Below are positions 1 to 7,748 of a DNA stretch of 64,000 bases, in pieces. Made by a program: the position numbers and the translations under genes. The notes under the pieces were generated by a model. The model was given only the letters and a program-made list of their open reading frames with translations. It was not told the DNA's origin and did not search any database. Origin of the DNA: Devosia sp. (GTDB lineage Bacteria > Pseudomonadota > Alphaproteobacteria > Rhizobiales > Devosiaceae); NCBI RefSeq assembly GCF_017744655.1, contig NZ_JAGIAW010000001.1:930001-994000 (forward strand), in the 5' to 3' direction. The first letter of the stretch is position 1. Each line of letters begins with the position of its first letter.

Positions 1-401
1 ACTATGCCCGGCGCTTCAAGGCCATCGAGCCAGCAGTCGTCGCGACCTGTTCGTTGACCGGCGCCGCCCTGGTGTCGCTGCCGGTAGCGCTGCTCTTTTC
101 GGGTCTGCCCATCATCACCCGACTCGAAACCTGGGGCGCCCTCTTTGCCATCGCGACCTTCTCGACCAGCTTCAGCTTCCTGCTGGTCTATTGGCTGCTG
201 CCTCGCGTCGGTCCTACCAATCTCTCGCTCAACACCTACATCACGCCGATCTCGGCGATTCTCCTCGGCGTGCTGATCCTTCACGAGCGCTTCGAGCCCG
301 TGCACATCGCCGGTATCGTGGTGATCTTCATCGGTCTGATCTTCATGGATGGCCGTCTGGTACAGCGTTGGCGACCGACACAGGCCAAGTCGGCAAGCTG
401 A
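1..401 (+). CDS. EamA/DMT-family transporter, C-terminal part (5' end outside window)
   Basis: The reading frame is open from base 3 to the stop at 399-401, so the gene starts upstream of the window. The visible 132 residues are very hydrophobic and contain about four membrane helices. The last two (around ITPISAILLGVLIL and the following GIVVIFIGLIF) have the usual look of the final EamA repeat of drug/metabolite transporters, ending in a short basic tail. The family exports or imports small metabolites across the inner membrane; the substrate cannot be told from this fragment. The gene ends just before a perfect inverted repeat at 410-442. Confidence 0.8.
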   Translation, partial: YARRFKAIEPAVVATCSLTGAALVSLPVALLFSGLPIITRLETWGALFAIATFSTSFSFLLVYWLLPRVGPTNLSLNTYITPISAILLGVLILHERFEPVHIAGIVVIFIGLIFMDGRLVQRWRPTQAKSAS

Positions 402-409
402 CTCGGAAC

Positions 410-442
410 CCTCCTTGAAGCCTCACGTTGGCTTCAAGGAGG
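410..442 (+). promoter_or_regulatory. Perfect 13-bp hairpin that buries the Shine-Dalgarno of the next gene
   Basis: CCTCCTTGAAGCC (410-422) pairs perfectly with GGCTTCAAGGAGG (430-442) around a 7-base loop. The right arm ends in AAGGAGG, which is the ribosome binding site for the ATG at 449. No T tract follows, so it is a poor intrinsic terminator and more likely a translation-masking hairpin, though it could also help end the transporter transcript. The structure is read directly; the function is inference. Confidence 0.6.
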
Positions 443-448
443 TGTGCA

Positions 449-640
449 ATGCCCGAACCCAAACCCGATATCGATCCGCGGCCGATCCCCGAAATCATCC
501 CGCAACCCGAACCATCGCCCCCGCAGCCCGTCGAGCCCTATCCGCCAGACCCGGAGGAACTTCCTCCGCCTGATCAGCCGGACGAAGATCCCATGCCATC
601 GCCGCCACCCGGGCCGGGGAACGAACCGCGCATGCTCTAG
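449..640 (+). CDS. Proline-rich acidic microprotein (63 aa), function unknown
   Basis: ATG at 449 is preceded by a near-ideal AAGGAGG with 6-nt spacing, which fixes the start; the upstream in-frame codons lie inside the hairpin. The 63-residue product is mostly Pro, Glu, Asp and Ser, with PEP, PPP and PDP runs, no Cys and no hydrophobic segment, so it should be disordered and soluble or surface associated. Small proline-rich proteins of this type are common hypothetical genes in rhizobia; no function is known to me. The stop at 638-640 lies four bases from the end of the convergent YqhA gene. Confidence 0.6.
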   Translation: MPEPKPDIDPRPIPEIIPQPEPSPPQPVEPYPPDPEELPPPDQPDEDPMPSPPPGPGNEPRML

Positions 641-643
641 CGG

Positions 644-1144
644 TCAATCGTGATGGTGGTCTATCTTGCTGAGAAACCAGGTTAGCGCGGCGATCACCAC
701 GGCAACCGCTGCGCCGAGGTAGGCGATGTCGGCGCCCGACTGCCAGGTGAGCGCCCGTCCGAGGAAGTAGACTGCGAGCACCGTAATGGTCACGCCAACC
801 AGCTTTGATTTGAGATCGTCCAGCGTCTCGATTTTCAACCAGCGCGGCAGTTGCAGGTCCTGATGGAAATAGAGTTGGTAAAGACCCAACGACACCACCT
901 GAACCACCGTCGCGAGCAGGAAGAGGTCCACGATCTCGATGGCGTGCAACAGGACTTCATCCCGCGTCGCCTCATGTTCCGGAAAAACCAGATTGCGCGC
1001 GAACCGCCAGGTATCGACAAAGCCATAGATCATCAGCGCCAATGAGGCGATCATGGTCGCGACGACAGGCAGCAAGGTCACCGCCCGAACGATAAAACCG
1101 CCCGGCAGGCGCAGTTGCGGTTGTGGCTTGGATTCCTCAGCCAT
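644..1144 (-). CDS. YqhA family (UPF0114) inner-membrane protein
   Basis: About 166 residues. A short polar N-terminus is followed by a hydrophobic segment (VVATMIASLALMIYGF), a central conserved stretch EIVDLFLLATVVQVVSLGLY typical of the YqhA/UPF0114 family, and two more membrane helices near the C-terminus, ending in Asp and His residues. Function of the family is not established. I chose the ATG at 1144 (MAEESK) over an upstream TTG because the 18 extra residues overlap the preceding gene and look random. The start overlaps the end of the DUF1330 gene by 8 bp, so the two are probably co-transcribed and coupled. Confidence 0.8.
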   Translation of the reverse strand: MAEESKPQPQLRLPGGFIVRAVTLLPVVATMIASLALMIYGFVDTWRFARNLVFPEHEATRDEVLLHAIEIVDLFLLATVVQVVSLGLYQLYFHQDLQLPRWLKIETLDDLKSKLVGVTITVLAVYFLGRALTWQSGADIAYLGAAVAVVIAALTWFLSKIDHHHD

Positions 1145-1430
1145 CGTAACCTTCCACGACCACGAAATCGACCACGGCAGCATTCTCGCGCATTGCAACG
1201 CCGCCCTGATACTCGACGGAATCGTACGCTTTCAATGCGGCTTCATAGGTCGGAAATTCGACGACAACGGTGCGTTGCCGCGCCGTACCTTCGGGAATGG
1301 CGTGGCGTCCCCCGCGTACGAGAAACCGCCCGTCGTGCTCAGCCAGAAAAGGGCCGACGAAAGCCTGATAAATCTTGAACTGTTCGGGATCGATCACATC
1401 GACCCGAACCACCCAATAGCCTTTCGCCAT
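1137..1430 (-). CDS. DUF1330 family protein
   Basis: A 97-residue protein matching DUF1330: it opens with KGYWVVRVDVIDPEQFKIY, has the central FLVRGG and the RTVVVEFPTYEAALKAYDS segment characteristic of this ferredoxin-like (dimeric alpha/beta barrel) fold. Members are small cytoplasmic proteins of unknown function related to YciI and ABM-type folds. It lies just downstream of gatB (17-bp gap) and overlaps the YqhA start, so gatB, DUF1330 and YqhA could form one transcript. Confidence 0.85.
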   Translation of the reverse strand: MAKGYWVVRVDVIDPEQFKIYQAFVGPFLAEHDGRFLVRGGRHAIPEGTARQRTVVVEFPTYEAALKAYDSVEYQGGVAMRENAAVVDFVVVEGYDG

Positions 1431-1447
1431 GCCCCCTCCAGATTGGT

Positions 1448-2947
1448 TTATTCGATGCCGAGCTTCTTCTTCATGAGGTCGTTCAGCGCCTGCGGGTTTG
1501 CCTTACCACCCGAAGCCTTCATGGCCTGACCGACGAACCAGCCGATCATGGTCGGCTTGGCCAGGACCTTGGCCACCTGGTCCGGGTTCGCCGCGATGAT
1601 GTCATCCACGATCTTCTCGATCGCGCCGAGGTCGGTGACCTGCTTGAGGCCACGACGCTCAACGATCTCGGCCGGATCACCCTCGGGTTCCTCGGCGATG
1701 AGAATCTGCAGCACGTCCTTGCCGCCCTTGGACGAAATCGTGCCGCCGGCGATCAGATCGACGACACCGGCAATCTGGGCCGGCTGCAGGTGCGTTTCCC
1801 AAACGGCGAGGCCCTGGCTATTGGCAAAGGCCGCAACGTCGCCGTTGAGGATGTTCGCAACAGCCTTGCCATCACGCTTGGCGCCGCCGAAGGCAACGCA
1901 GGACTCGTAGAAATCAGCGGTTTCCCGATCAAGCGTCAGCACCATCGCGTCATAGGCGGTCACGCCATAGTCAGCAATGAAACGGGCCTGCTTCTCATCG
2001 GGAAGTTCCGGCAGATGCTCGCCGAGTTCAGCGATGAAGGCATCGTCGAATTCAAGCGGCAGCAAGTCCGGATCGGGAAAATAGCGATAGTCATGCGCTT
2101 CTTCCTTCGAGCGCATCGACCGCGTTTCGCCATTCTTGGGGTCGAACAGACGCGTTTCCTGGTCGATCGTACCGCCGTCTTCCAGGATATCGATCTGGCG
2201 ACGCGCTTCATATTCGATCGCCTGGCCGGCAAAGCGGATGGAATTGACGTTCTTGATTTCGCAACGCGTGCCGAATTCACCGCCCGGGCGACGCACCGAC
2301 ACGTTCACGTCAGCACGCATGGAGCCCTGCTCCATATTGCCATCGCATGTGCCGAGATAGCGCAGGATGGTCCGCAGCTTGGCGAGGTAAACCTTTGCCT
2401 CTTCTGCCGAGCGGAGATCGGGCTTGGACACGATTTCCATCAGCGCCACGCCGGACCGGTTGAGGTCGACAAAGCTCATGTTCGGATGCTGGTCGTGGAT
2501 CGACTTGCCGGCGTCCTGCTCGAGGTGCAGGCGCTCGATACCAATCTCGATCTGCTCGCCATCGACATCGAGCAGAACCTTGCCCTCGCCGACGATCGGG
2601 TCCTTGAACTGGGAAATCTGGTAGCCCTGCGGCAAGTCCGGATAGAAATAGTTCTTCCGGTCGAACACCGAGCGCTTGTTGATCTTGGCCTTGAGGCCAA
2701 GGCCCGTGCGCACAGCCTGGCGCACGCATTCCTCGTTGATCGTCGGCAGCATGCCCGGCATGGCCGCATCCACGAAGCTCACATTGGCATTAGGCGGATT
2801 GCCGAAGGCCGTCGAAGAGCCGGAGAACAGCTTGCTCTCGCTCGTGACTTGCGCGTGCACTTCCATGCCGATGATCACTTCCCAATCACCGGTCGAACCG
2901 GAAATCAGGCGCTTCTTGTCAGGGGTGCGGGTGTCGACGAGGGTCAT
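1448..2947 (-). CDS. gatB: Aspartyl/glutamyl-tRNA(Asn/Gln) amidotransferase subunit B
   Basis: 499 residues, full length for GatB. The GatB/Yqey kinase-like domain begins with [12 protein letters not shown] and contains the [13 protein letters not shown] and [12 protein letters not shown] signatures; the C-terminal YqeY-type tail domain ends near [10 protein letters not shown]. GatB binds the misacylated tRNA and phosphorylates the acyl side chain so that ammonia from GatA can convert Glu-tRNA(Gln) or Asp-tRNA(Asn) to the correct amide form. gatA and gatC lie upstream on the same strand but are separated by GNAT, chorismate mutase and accessory genes. Confidence 0.98.
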   Translation of the reverse strand: MTLVDTRTPDKKRLISGSTGDWEVIIGMEVHAQVTSESKLFSGSSTAFGNPPNANVSFVDAAMPGMLPTINEECVRQAVRTGLGLKAKINKRSVFDRKNYFYPDLPQGYQISQFKDPIVGEGKVLLDVDGEQIEIGIERLHLEQDAGKSIHDQHPNMSFVDLNRSGVALMEIVSKPDLRSAEEAKVYLAKLRTILRYLGTCDGNMEQGSMRADVNVSVRRPGGEFGTRCEIKNVNSIRFAGQAIEYEARRQIDILEDGGTIDQETRLFDPKNGETRSMRSKEEAHDYRYFPDPDLLPLEFDDAFIAELGEHLPELPDEKQARFIADYGVTAYDAMVLTLDRETADFYESCVAFGGAKRDGKAVANILNGDVAAFANSQGLAVWETHLQPAQIAGVVDLIAGGTISSKGGKDVLQILIAEEPEGDPAEIVERRGLKQVTDLGAIEKIVDDIIAANPDQVAKVLAKPTMIGWFVGQAMKASGGKANPQALNDLMKKKLGIE

Positions 2948-2959
2948 GCGTTACCGGTC

Positions 2960-3445
2960 CTACTCCGCCGCCGGGAGCATTTTCCGGAAGCGTATCTTTT
3001 CCAAATCATAGTTCAGGCTGGCGGTGAATTTCATACCGCGCCAAATGGGCTCGTAGCCCTGTCGCGAATAGAAGCGCACCGCGCCGGCATTGCCGGCATA
3101 GGTTTCGAGCTCAGAATGGCTGAAACCTGCTATGGCGATAGCCTCTTCCAGAGCTGCAAGCAAGGCCGCTCCGACGCCTTTGCCCTGTGCCTCGGGGGCA
3201 ACCCAAAGATCTGAAATAACCTGATCAGAAAATTCGCGCGCGCCCCAGCCCAAAAGTTGGTCGTCGTTCGCAGCAAGAAGGATGGCTTCCGGATTCTTGG
3301 CACAGAATTGAACGAATTCACCACGGAGCAGATCAGCGTCCGTCCGGCCGGCGTCGTTAGCCCCAAAGGCGCTCATCCGCCACGCCTCGAATCCAATCTC
3401 CCCCAGCCGCAGGGCTTCCGCCGCGACCGCCTTACGCACGATCAC
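2960..3445 (-). CDS. GNAT family N-acetyltransferase
   Basis: 161 residues with the GNAT fold. The acetyl-CoA binding motif A is APEAQGKGVGAALL (near residue 85-98), followed by the motif B region AVRFYSRQGY. It starts with GTG at 3445, overlapping the stop of the next GNAT gene by 4 bp (GTGA), a sign of translational coupling. It ends 12 bp before gatB. The substrate is unknown; the two adjacent GNAT proteins are only distantly alike, so this is not a recent duplication. Confidence 0.88.
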   Translation of the reverse strand: MIVRKAVAAEALRLGEIGFEAWRMSAFGANDAGRTDADLLRGEFVQFCAKNPEAILLAANDDQLLGWGAREFSDQVISDLWVAPEAQGKGVGAALLAALEEAIAIAGFSHSELETYAGNAGAVRFYSRQGYEPIWRGMKFTASLNYDLEKIRFRKMLPAAE

Positions 3446-3945
3446 TCGATCTGTCCCTCATAAGGATTAAGTACTTTTTCGAGGTGCACGCTTGCAAAGG
3501 GATCATGCCCGCTTCGCGGTTCTCCGCGCAGCGCCAGGATGTGATAGCCCTGCCGCTCGTAGAACCGTACCGCCCGTACATTGTCGGCCGGCGTCTCCAG
3601 ATGGACCTTGCTGGCGCCTTGCAGCTCGAGAATCGTTTCCATGCGATTGAGCAGGCTCGCGCCAATGCCATGCCCCTGCATGTCGGGCATCACGAAGAGA
3701 TAGGGAATGTAGCTCCGCCGCGATGACCGGCAGCACCAGCCCACGACAATGTCGTCGATGGTGGCGACAATGGTGTTCTGCCAGTTCATCGCCGAAGCCT
3801 GCGAGAGCCGGGCGCGCTCGCTTTCGCGCTGTCCTGGCCGTTCATCAAGCAATGGCCGAATGCCGGTGTCCCAGGCGGCGAAGGCAATGTCGGCCATGCG
3901 AGGGGCGTCGGATATTTCGGCCTTCCGAATTTCGATCACCGCCAC
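3442..3945 (-). CDS. GNAT family N-acetyltransferase
   Basis: 167 residues. Motif A appears as VMPDMQGHGIGASLL and motif B as NVRAVRFYERQGY, the standard C-terminal acetyltransferase pattern. The start is GTG at 3945 (a second in-frame GTG lies two codons on). The gene lies 34 bp downstream of chorismate mutase and couples to the following GNAT gene by a 4-bp overlap. The acceptor is unknown. Antitoxin YjhQ of the YjhX/TopAI system is also a GNAT protein, but this gene is 0.6 kb away and on the opposite strand from the YjhX homologue, so no link is claimed. Confidence 0.88.
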   Translation of the reverse strand: MAVIEIRKAEISDAPRMADIAFAAWDTGIRPLLDERPGQRESERARLSQASAMNWQNTIVATIDDIVVGWCCRSSRRSYIPYLFVMPDMQGHGIGASLLNRMETILELQGASKVHLETPADNVRAVRFYERQGYHILALRGEPRSGHDPFASVHLEKVLNPYEGQIE

Positions 3946-3979
3946 ACCTGACTCCCGCTACGCTTCAGTTACGCTTGAC

Positions 3980-4297
3980 TCACCGCGCCCGACGACGAGC
4001 GGCGATGATGCCCTTTTCGTAGTTCACGTTCCAGTCGATCAGGGTCCGCCACAAGAGTTCGGCCTGGTCTTCGTCCAGTTCAAGGTCGCCGCTGCGCGTC
4101 CGCACCTTGGAAATGACCGCTTCGATGCGCTGGGGATCATAGGCCTCGTGCGGATCGGTCTTGATCTCGGCCATTCTTGTCACATAGCGGTGACGCTCGG
4201 CAAGCAGGGTCAACAGCGCTTGGTCGATACGGTCGATCTCGGCCCGCACATCTTCCTTGCTTTCACATTCGGCGGGCAGTTTGGCGGCTGCGGTCAC
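3980..4297 (-). CDS. Chorismate mutase, AroQ (type II) class
   Basis: 105 residues, the usual size of a free-standing AroQ domain. It has the helical pattern with RAEIDRIDQALLTLLAERHRY in helix 1 (Arg and Asp positions that contact chorismate), a central R-x-x-x-V region (MAEIK, PQRIEAVISKVR), and C-terminal helix LWRTLIDWNVNYEK. It converts chorismate to prephenate in the cytoplasm, the branch to Phe and Tyr. The start is GTG at 4297. A 260-bp divergent intergenic region separates it from the YjhX-like gene. Confidence 0.9.
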   Translation of the reverse strand: MTAAAKLPAECESKEDVRAEIDRIDQALLTLLAERHRYVTRMAEIKTDPHEAYDPQRIEAVISKVRTRSGDLELDEDQAELLWRTLIDWNVNYEKGIIAARRRAR

Positions 4298-4558
4298 GGT
4301 CTATCCTCAAGTCATGCGTCTGTTGCTGGTTTGCACCGCCATGGCCACGATTTCAACCGCTGCGTTCTCAGATTCTGGACGCCACGTCGGAGCGGGGTTA
4401 AACAATGCCGCATGTCTAGTCAGTTTGAGATTGCCTAAGACCCCGTCCAATCGCGACGGGGCAGAATGAACCGACCAGCCGCCGAGCGTGATGCCGGCGG
4501 ATGGTTTTGTTTGTTCGCGGCTATGCCAATGGCACGCCGCTCCTAGACAGCTAAAGAA

Positions 4559-4801
4559 ATGAACGTTTCCCGACAAGAACGCCGAGTTCTCGGCGTGCTG
4601 GCCCTTGGCGGTCGGATTTGCCTCATTCGTGATGACGAGGGCAAAACCATCGATATCGAATGCTACACCCGAGAAGGCTGGGTGATGACCGACTGTACCT
4701 TGGACATGTTCAAGAGCATGCGCTCCAAGAAAGTCATCTCATCGGTGCGAGGCGGTCCATATCGCATAACGAAACACGGCCTCGAAACCCTGCGCGTCTA
4801 A
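4559..4801 (+). CDS. YjhX/TopAI family toxin
   Basis: 80 residues and alignable by eye over the full length with E. coli YjhX (UPF0386): MNxSRQExRxLxVLAxGGRI at the N-terminus, ECYxREGxxxTDCTL in the middle and GxPYRIxxxGL near the end. E. coli YjhX, renamed TopAI, is a toxin that binds and inhibits DNA topoisomerase I, and its partner antitoxin YjhQ is a GNAT protein. No GNAT gene is adjacent on this strand; two lie 0.6-1.6 kb away on the other strand. A small CCCCGTC/GACGGGG hairpin lies at 4441-4461 in the leader. The gene stands alone between minus-strand genes and has its own terminator. Toxicity here is inference. Confidence 0.85.
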   Translation: MNVSRQERRVLGVLALGGRICLIRDDEGKTIDIECYTREGWVMTDCTLDMFKSMRSKKVISSVRGGPYRITKHGLETLRV

Positions 4802-4821
4802 GGCAGCAGGTCAGAAAGCAA

Positions 4822-4851
4822 AGGGCCACGGGACGGTTATCCTGTGGCCCT
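4822..4851. terminator. Terminator hairpin between convergent genes
   Basis: AGGGCCAC pairs with GTGGCCCT around a loop of about 14 bases, which itself holds GGGA/TCC complementarity. It lies 20 bp after the YjhX stop and 18 bp before the end of the minus-strand gene at 4869, so it may serve both. The flanking sequences are A/T-enriched (AAAGCAA on the left, AATAAAG on the right). Confidence 0.65.
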
Positions 4852-4868
4852 AATAAAGACGCTTTCGC

Positions 4869-5186
4869 TCAGTGCTTGGTCACTTCGCTCAGCGCGGCAG
4901 CAATATGCTCCCATTCAGCACTAACGCTCGCCGTTGCCCGACGCTTGCCGGAGCGGCGATACCAATAATCAGCATTGCCCATATCGGCCTCGATCCAGTG
5001 CATCAGCGCATGCACCCAGTCGAAGGCCTGCACGCCTTCCATCGCCTGGACGATGTTGTGCGCCTTTTCCCATTCGGGACCCATGCGCAATTCGCCCTTC
5101 TTCAGCCACCACAGCGCCTGCAGCGGCTTGCTCATGTCCTTGGGCGGCTCGGACCAGTCGAGCGTCGTGAAAATATCAACGGCCAT
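4869..5186 (-). CDS. Conserved hypothetical protein, 105 aa
   Basis: I do not recognise a named family. The protein is soluble and rich in Trp and aromatic residues (TLDWSEPP, LQALWWLKKGELRMGPEW, DWVHALMHWIEADMGNADYWYRRSGK) with two His residues and an acidic pair in the helical middle, and ends in EVTKH. I chose ATG at 5186 (MAVDIF); the upstream extension of 37 residues looks like non-coding leader, and CAGGAA precedes this ATG by about 9 bases. It sits downstream of gatA on the same strand with a 130-bp gap. Confidence 0.65.
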   Translation of the reverse strand: MAVDIFTTLDWSEPPKDMSKPLQALWWLKKGELRMGPEWEKAHNIVQAMEGVQAFDWVHALMHWIEADMGNADYWYRRSGKRRATASVSAEWEHIAAALSEVTKH

Positions 5187-5316
5187 CGGCGAAATTCCTG
5201 TTGGCCCGGACGCTGCCACAGGGCGCGTCACAACCAGTTTCAACTTGTGCATTGGGCGCAAATAGTGCGGAACGGCGGCGCAATCAAGCGCCGCCATTGC
5301 ATGGCGCCCCTCCGGC

Positions 5317-6801
5317 TTACCACCAACGCGTGGGCGAAAAGTCGGTGCCGGTGCTCTTTTCGATCACGCGCGCCGCCGCAAAGAGCGTCTCTTCGTCGAA
5401 CGGCTTGCCGATCAACTGCAGCCCCAGCGGCAGGCCCTTGCCGTCCTTGCCCGCCGGCACGGCAATGCCCGGCAGGCCCGCCATGTTCACGGTCACGGTG
5501 AAGACGTCATTGAGATACATGGCCACCGGATCAGCCGCCAAAGCCTCGTCGCCGATGGCGAAAGCAGCCGACGGCGTCGCCGGCGTAAGAACCGCGTCGA
5601 CGCCGGCATTGAAAGCGTCCTCGAAGTCTTTCTTGATCAGCGTGCGGACCTTCTGGGCCTTGACGTAATAGGCGTCAAAGTAGCCAGCCGAGAGCACATA
5701 GGTGCCGATCATGATGCGGCGCTTCACTTCGCGCCCAAAACCGGCAGCGCGGGTGAGTTCATAGAGATCGGTGATGTCCTTGCCCGAAACGCGCAGGCCA
5801 TACTTCACGCCGTCATAGCGCGCGAGGTTGGACGAAGCTTCTGCCGGTGCCACAATGTAGTAGGCCGGCAAGGCATACTTGGTGTGCGGCAGCGAAATAT
5901 CCTTCACCGTCGCGCCTTCGGCCTTGAGCCATTCTAGGCCCTGATTCCACAGCGCCTCGATTTCGGCCGGCATCCCGTCCATGCGGTACTCGCGCGGCAC
6001 GCCGATGGTGAGGCCCTTCACGCCACGCTCAACGGCAGCAGCAAAATCCGGAACAGCCAGATCGACGCTGGTCGAGTCCTTGGCGTCAAAACCCGACATG
6101 GACTGCAGCATCAGCGCCGCATCTTCCACGGTGCGGGCAATCGGACCGGCCTGATCGAGCGAAGAGGCGAAAGCCACCGTGCCCCAGCGCGAGCAACGGC
6201 CATAGGTCGGCTTGATGCCCACGGTGCCGGTAAACGCGGCCGGCTGGCGGATCGAACCACCGGTATCGGTCGCAGTCGCACCGGCGCAGAGCCATGCGGC
6301 AACGGCCGAGGCCGAACCACCCGAAGAGCCGCCCGGCACGAGATTGGCATTGCTGCCTTCGGCGCGGAACGGGTTGATCACCGAGCCGTAATAGCTCGTC
6401 TCGTTGGACGAACCCATGGCGAATTCGTCCATGTTCAGCTTGCCCAGCATCACGGCGCCATCGCGCCAGAGATTGGCCGTCACGGTCGATTCGTATTCGG
6501 GCTTAAAACCATCGAGAATATGGCTCGCCGCCTGAGTGTGCACGCCCTTGGTCGCGAAGAGGTCCTTCACGCCCAGCGGAATGCCTTCCAGCAGGCCGGC
6601 TTCGCCCTTGGCCAGTTTCGCGTCGCTGGCCTTGGCCATGTCGCGCGCCTGGTCCGGCGTCGTCGCCACATAGGCATTGAGCTTGTCATTGGCAGCGTCG
6701 ATGGCACCGATATAGGCCTCGGTCAGCTCGAGAGCCGAAAAGCTCTTATCCTTGAGGCCCTGGCGGGCATCGGCGAGGCTCAGCTTGGTCAGTTCAGTCA
6801 A
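5317..6801 (-). CDS. gatA: Glutamyl-tRNA(Gln)/aspartyl-tRNA(Asn) amidotransferase subunit A
   Basis: 494 residues, full length. The amidase-signature triad is present: Lys about 79 ([14 protein letters not shown]), the cis-Ser in the [11 protein letters not shown] loop near 159 and nucleophile Ser about 183 ([11 protein letters not shown]). GatA releases ammonia from glutamine and channels it to GatB. The N-terminus that matches the family begins at a TTG (6799-6801), and this TTG overlaps the TGA of the preceding TIR gene. The first 11 codons lie in a 35-bp direct repeat whose other copy is at 7714-7748, upstream of the TIR gene. Before the insertion gatA was evidently coupled to the stop of the secreted-protein gene now ending at 7739. 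Confidence 0.97.
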   Translation of the reverse strand: MTELTKLSLADARQGLKDKSFSALELTEAYIGAIDAANDKLNAYVATTPDQARDMAKASDAKLAKGEAGLLEGIPLGVKDLFATKGVHTQAASHILDGFKPEYESTVTANLWRDGAVMLGKLNMDEFAMGSSNETSYYGSVINPFRAEGSNANLVPGGSSGGSASAVAAWLCAGATATDTGGSIRQPAAFTGTVGIKPTYGRCSRWGTVAFASSLDQAGPIARTVEDAALMLQSMSGFDAKDSTSVDLAVPDFAAAVERGVKGLTIGVPREYRMDGMPAEIEALWNQGLEWLKAEGATVKDISLPHTKYALPAYYIVAPAEASSNLARYDGVKYGLRVSGKDITDLYELTRAAGFGREVKRRIMIGTYVLSAGYFDAYYVKAQKVRTLIKKDFEDAFNAGVDAVLTPATPSAAFAIGDEALAADPVAMYLNDVFTVTVNMAGLPGIAVPAGKDGKGLPLGLQLIGKPFDEETLFAAARVIEKSTGTDFSPTRWW

Positions 6802-6803
6802 CG
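6769..6803. repeat. Direct repeat, gatA-proximal copy
   Basis: 35 bp covering the first 11 codons of gatA and the TTGACTGA junction. It matches 7714-7748 at 34 of 35 positions; the single difference is G at 6775 versus A at 7720. The two copies bracket the TIR-effector insertion, like an att-site or target duplication. Confidence 0.9.
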
Positions 6804-7694
6804 ATCATCTCTCAAAATCCCACGGCCGAATTCGCGTCGGATGGTGGCCAGTACATCACCGAAGGTCTCTCGGATGTTGCCCTTTGAAAACCTTATCTGT
6901 TGGACTCCGTCAAGGTTTGAAAACAATTCGACGCCGTCTTCCACGAGAGCAATTGCGCGAGCAAAGCCGAGTCTCCCCTGAAACAACCCTATTTCGTGGA
7001 CAACGTTTTGTCGGGCTCGCCCCTCTCGCGTCTCACTTGCATCCTCCGCGGTCATAACCAAGAGAGCAAATGAAGTATTATCCACCATCTCCCCCAGAAT
7101 ATCACGAATGGAATGCCCAGCTCTGGCGCCCGTTTCGTATGCAACCACATCAAAATGATGCTGATCGGACAGATGATCCTTCAAATCGCGCCACTGCGGA
7201 CTACGACCATGCCCAACAAATATAGAAAAATTTTCCGCATAGCCAATAATCTTTTCGGCCCTGCTTTCCCAAGCGTCAAATTTGCTAAGTACGCGCTCTA
7301 TGATCCACCGACGAGATGCTTGAACGCCGACCTCCGAAGTGCCACCATCGAGGCTCAAGCTGACCTCTAGAGATATCTTCTCGATGGCACCATCAATTGT
7401 CCCCTTGAACTCTCGAGAATAGACCGCCTTTTGGGAGCACTTATTATAATCCGCAAAGAATTCATCTTCATCGTCGTGATGCCACGACTCTTCTTTATTA
7501 TATATTCGATAATATTCGTAGCTAGTAATTATCTGTTCGTTCGATTCAAACAAAGAATTAACTAGATCGGAAGCTTCGCGTATGGCAGCAATGGGAAACT
7601 TAATGCCGTAGAATAGTTTATCTCTTTTCACCAAGAGGCCCCATTGATTTGGCCGCAGAATTACTTCGATCGAGCTGTTTACGACAACGATCAA
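6798..7694 (-). CDS. TIR-like (CAP12/Pycsar-effector type) nucleotide-binding protein, putative anti-phage effector
   Basis: 298 residues from the TTG at 7694, which has GGAAGG five bases upstream; an earlier in-frame TTG at 7721 lies in the direct repeat. Residues about 1-140 form an unrecognised alpha/beta region. The last 150 residues match the TIR-like domain of PF10137: SIFVGHGRS, an [10 protein letters not shown] turn, ALLVMTAED and [18 protein letters not shown], the family hallmark. Such domains are NAD-cleaving or nucleotide-sensing effectors in anti-phage systems. The DNA is AT-rich (24/60 G+C at 7201-7260; 16/60 at 7501-7560), unlike its neighbours. No cyclase or sensor gene is adjacent. 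The stop TGA overlaps the gatA TTG. Confidence 0.82.
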   Translation of the reverse strand: MIVVVNSSIEVILRPNQWGLLVKRDKLFYGIKFPIAAIREASDLVNSLFESNEQIITSYEYYRIYNKEESWHHDDEDEFFADYNKCSQKAVYSREFKGTIDGAIEKISLEVSLSLDGGTSEVGVQASRRWIIERVLSKFDAWESRAEKIIGYAENFSIFVGHGRSPQWRDLKDHLSDQHHFDVVAYETGARAGHSIRDILGEMVDNTSFALLVMTAEDASETREGRARQNVVHEIGLFQGRLGFARAIALVEDGVELFSNLDGVQQIRFSKGNIRETFGDVLATIRREFGRGILRDDR

Positions 7695-7713
7695 GAGAAC
7701 CTTCCGATAAACT
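6804..7713. mobile_element. Small AT-rich insertion between gatC-side genes and gatA
   Basis: A 910-bp segment between two 35-bp direct repeats. It holds only the TIR-effector gene and its ribosome binding site, has no integrase, transposase or terminal inverted repeats, and is much poorer in G+C than both flanks. Removing one repeat plus this segment restores a continuous junction in which the upstream gene's stop and the gatA TTG overlap. It is best read as a non-autonomous cargo element or a captured gene; the mechanism is inference. Confidence 0.75.
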
Positions 7714-7748
7714 ATCGGCAAGGCTCAGCTTGGTCAGTTCAGTCAACG
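7714..7748. repeat. Direct repeat, upstream copy
   Basis: Second copy of the gatA 5' sequence (34/35 identical to 6769-6803). It contains the end of the upstream secreted-protein gene (stop at 7739-7741) and a dead start of gatA: its TTG at 7746 would give [12 protein letters not shown] and then run into a stop after about 43 codons. Confidence 0.9.

Noticed and set aside
1790..3214. 474-codon open frame on the plus strand
   Set aside because: Antisense to gatB and a GNAT gene, no recognisable domain.
2960..3945. The two GNAT genes as the YjhQ-type antitoxin for the YjhX homologue
   Set aside because: They are on the opposite strand, separated by chorismate mutase, and coupled to each other and to gatB-side genes; no direct evidence for pairing.
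7714..7748. A duplicated functional gatA start
   Set aside because: The frame from the TTG at 7746 runs into a stop after about 43 codons, so this copy is only a relic.
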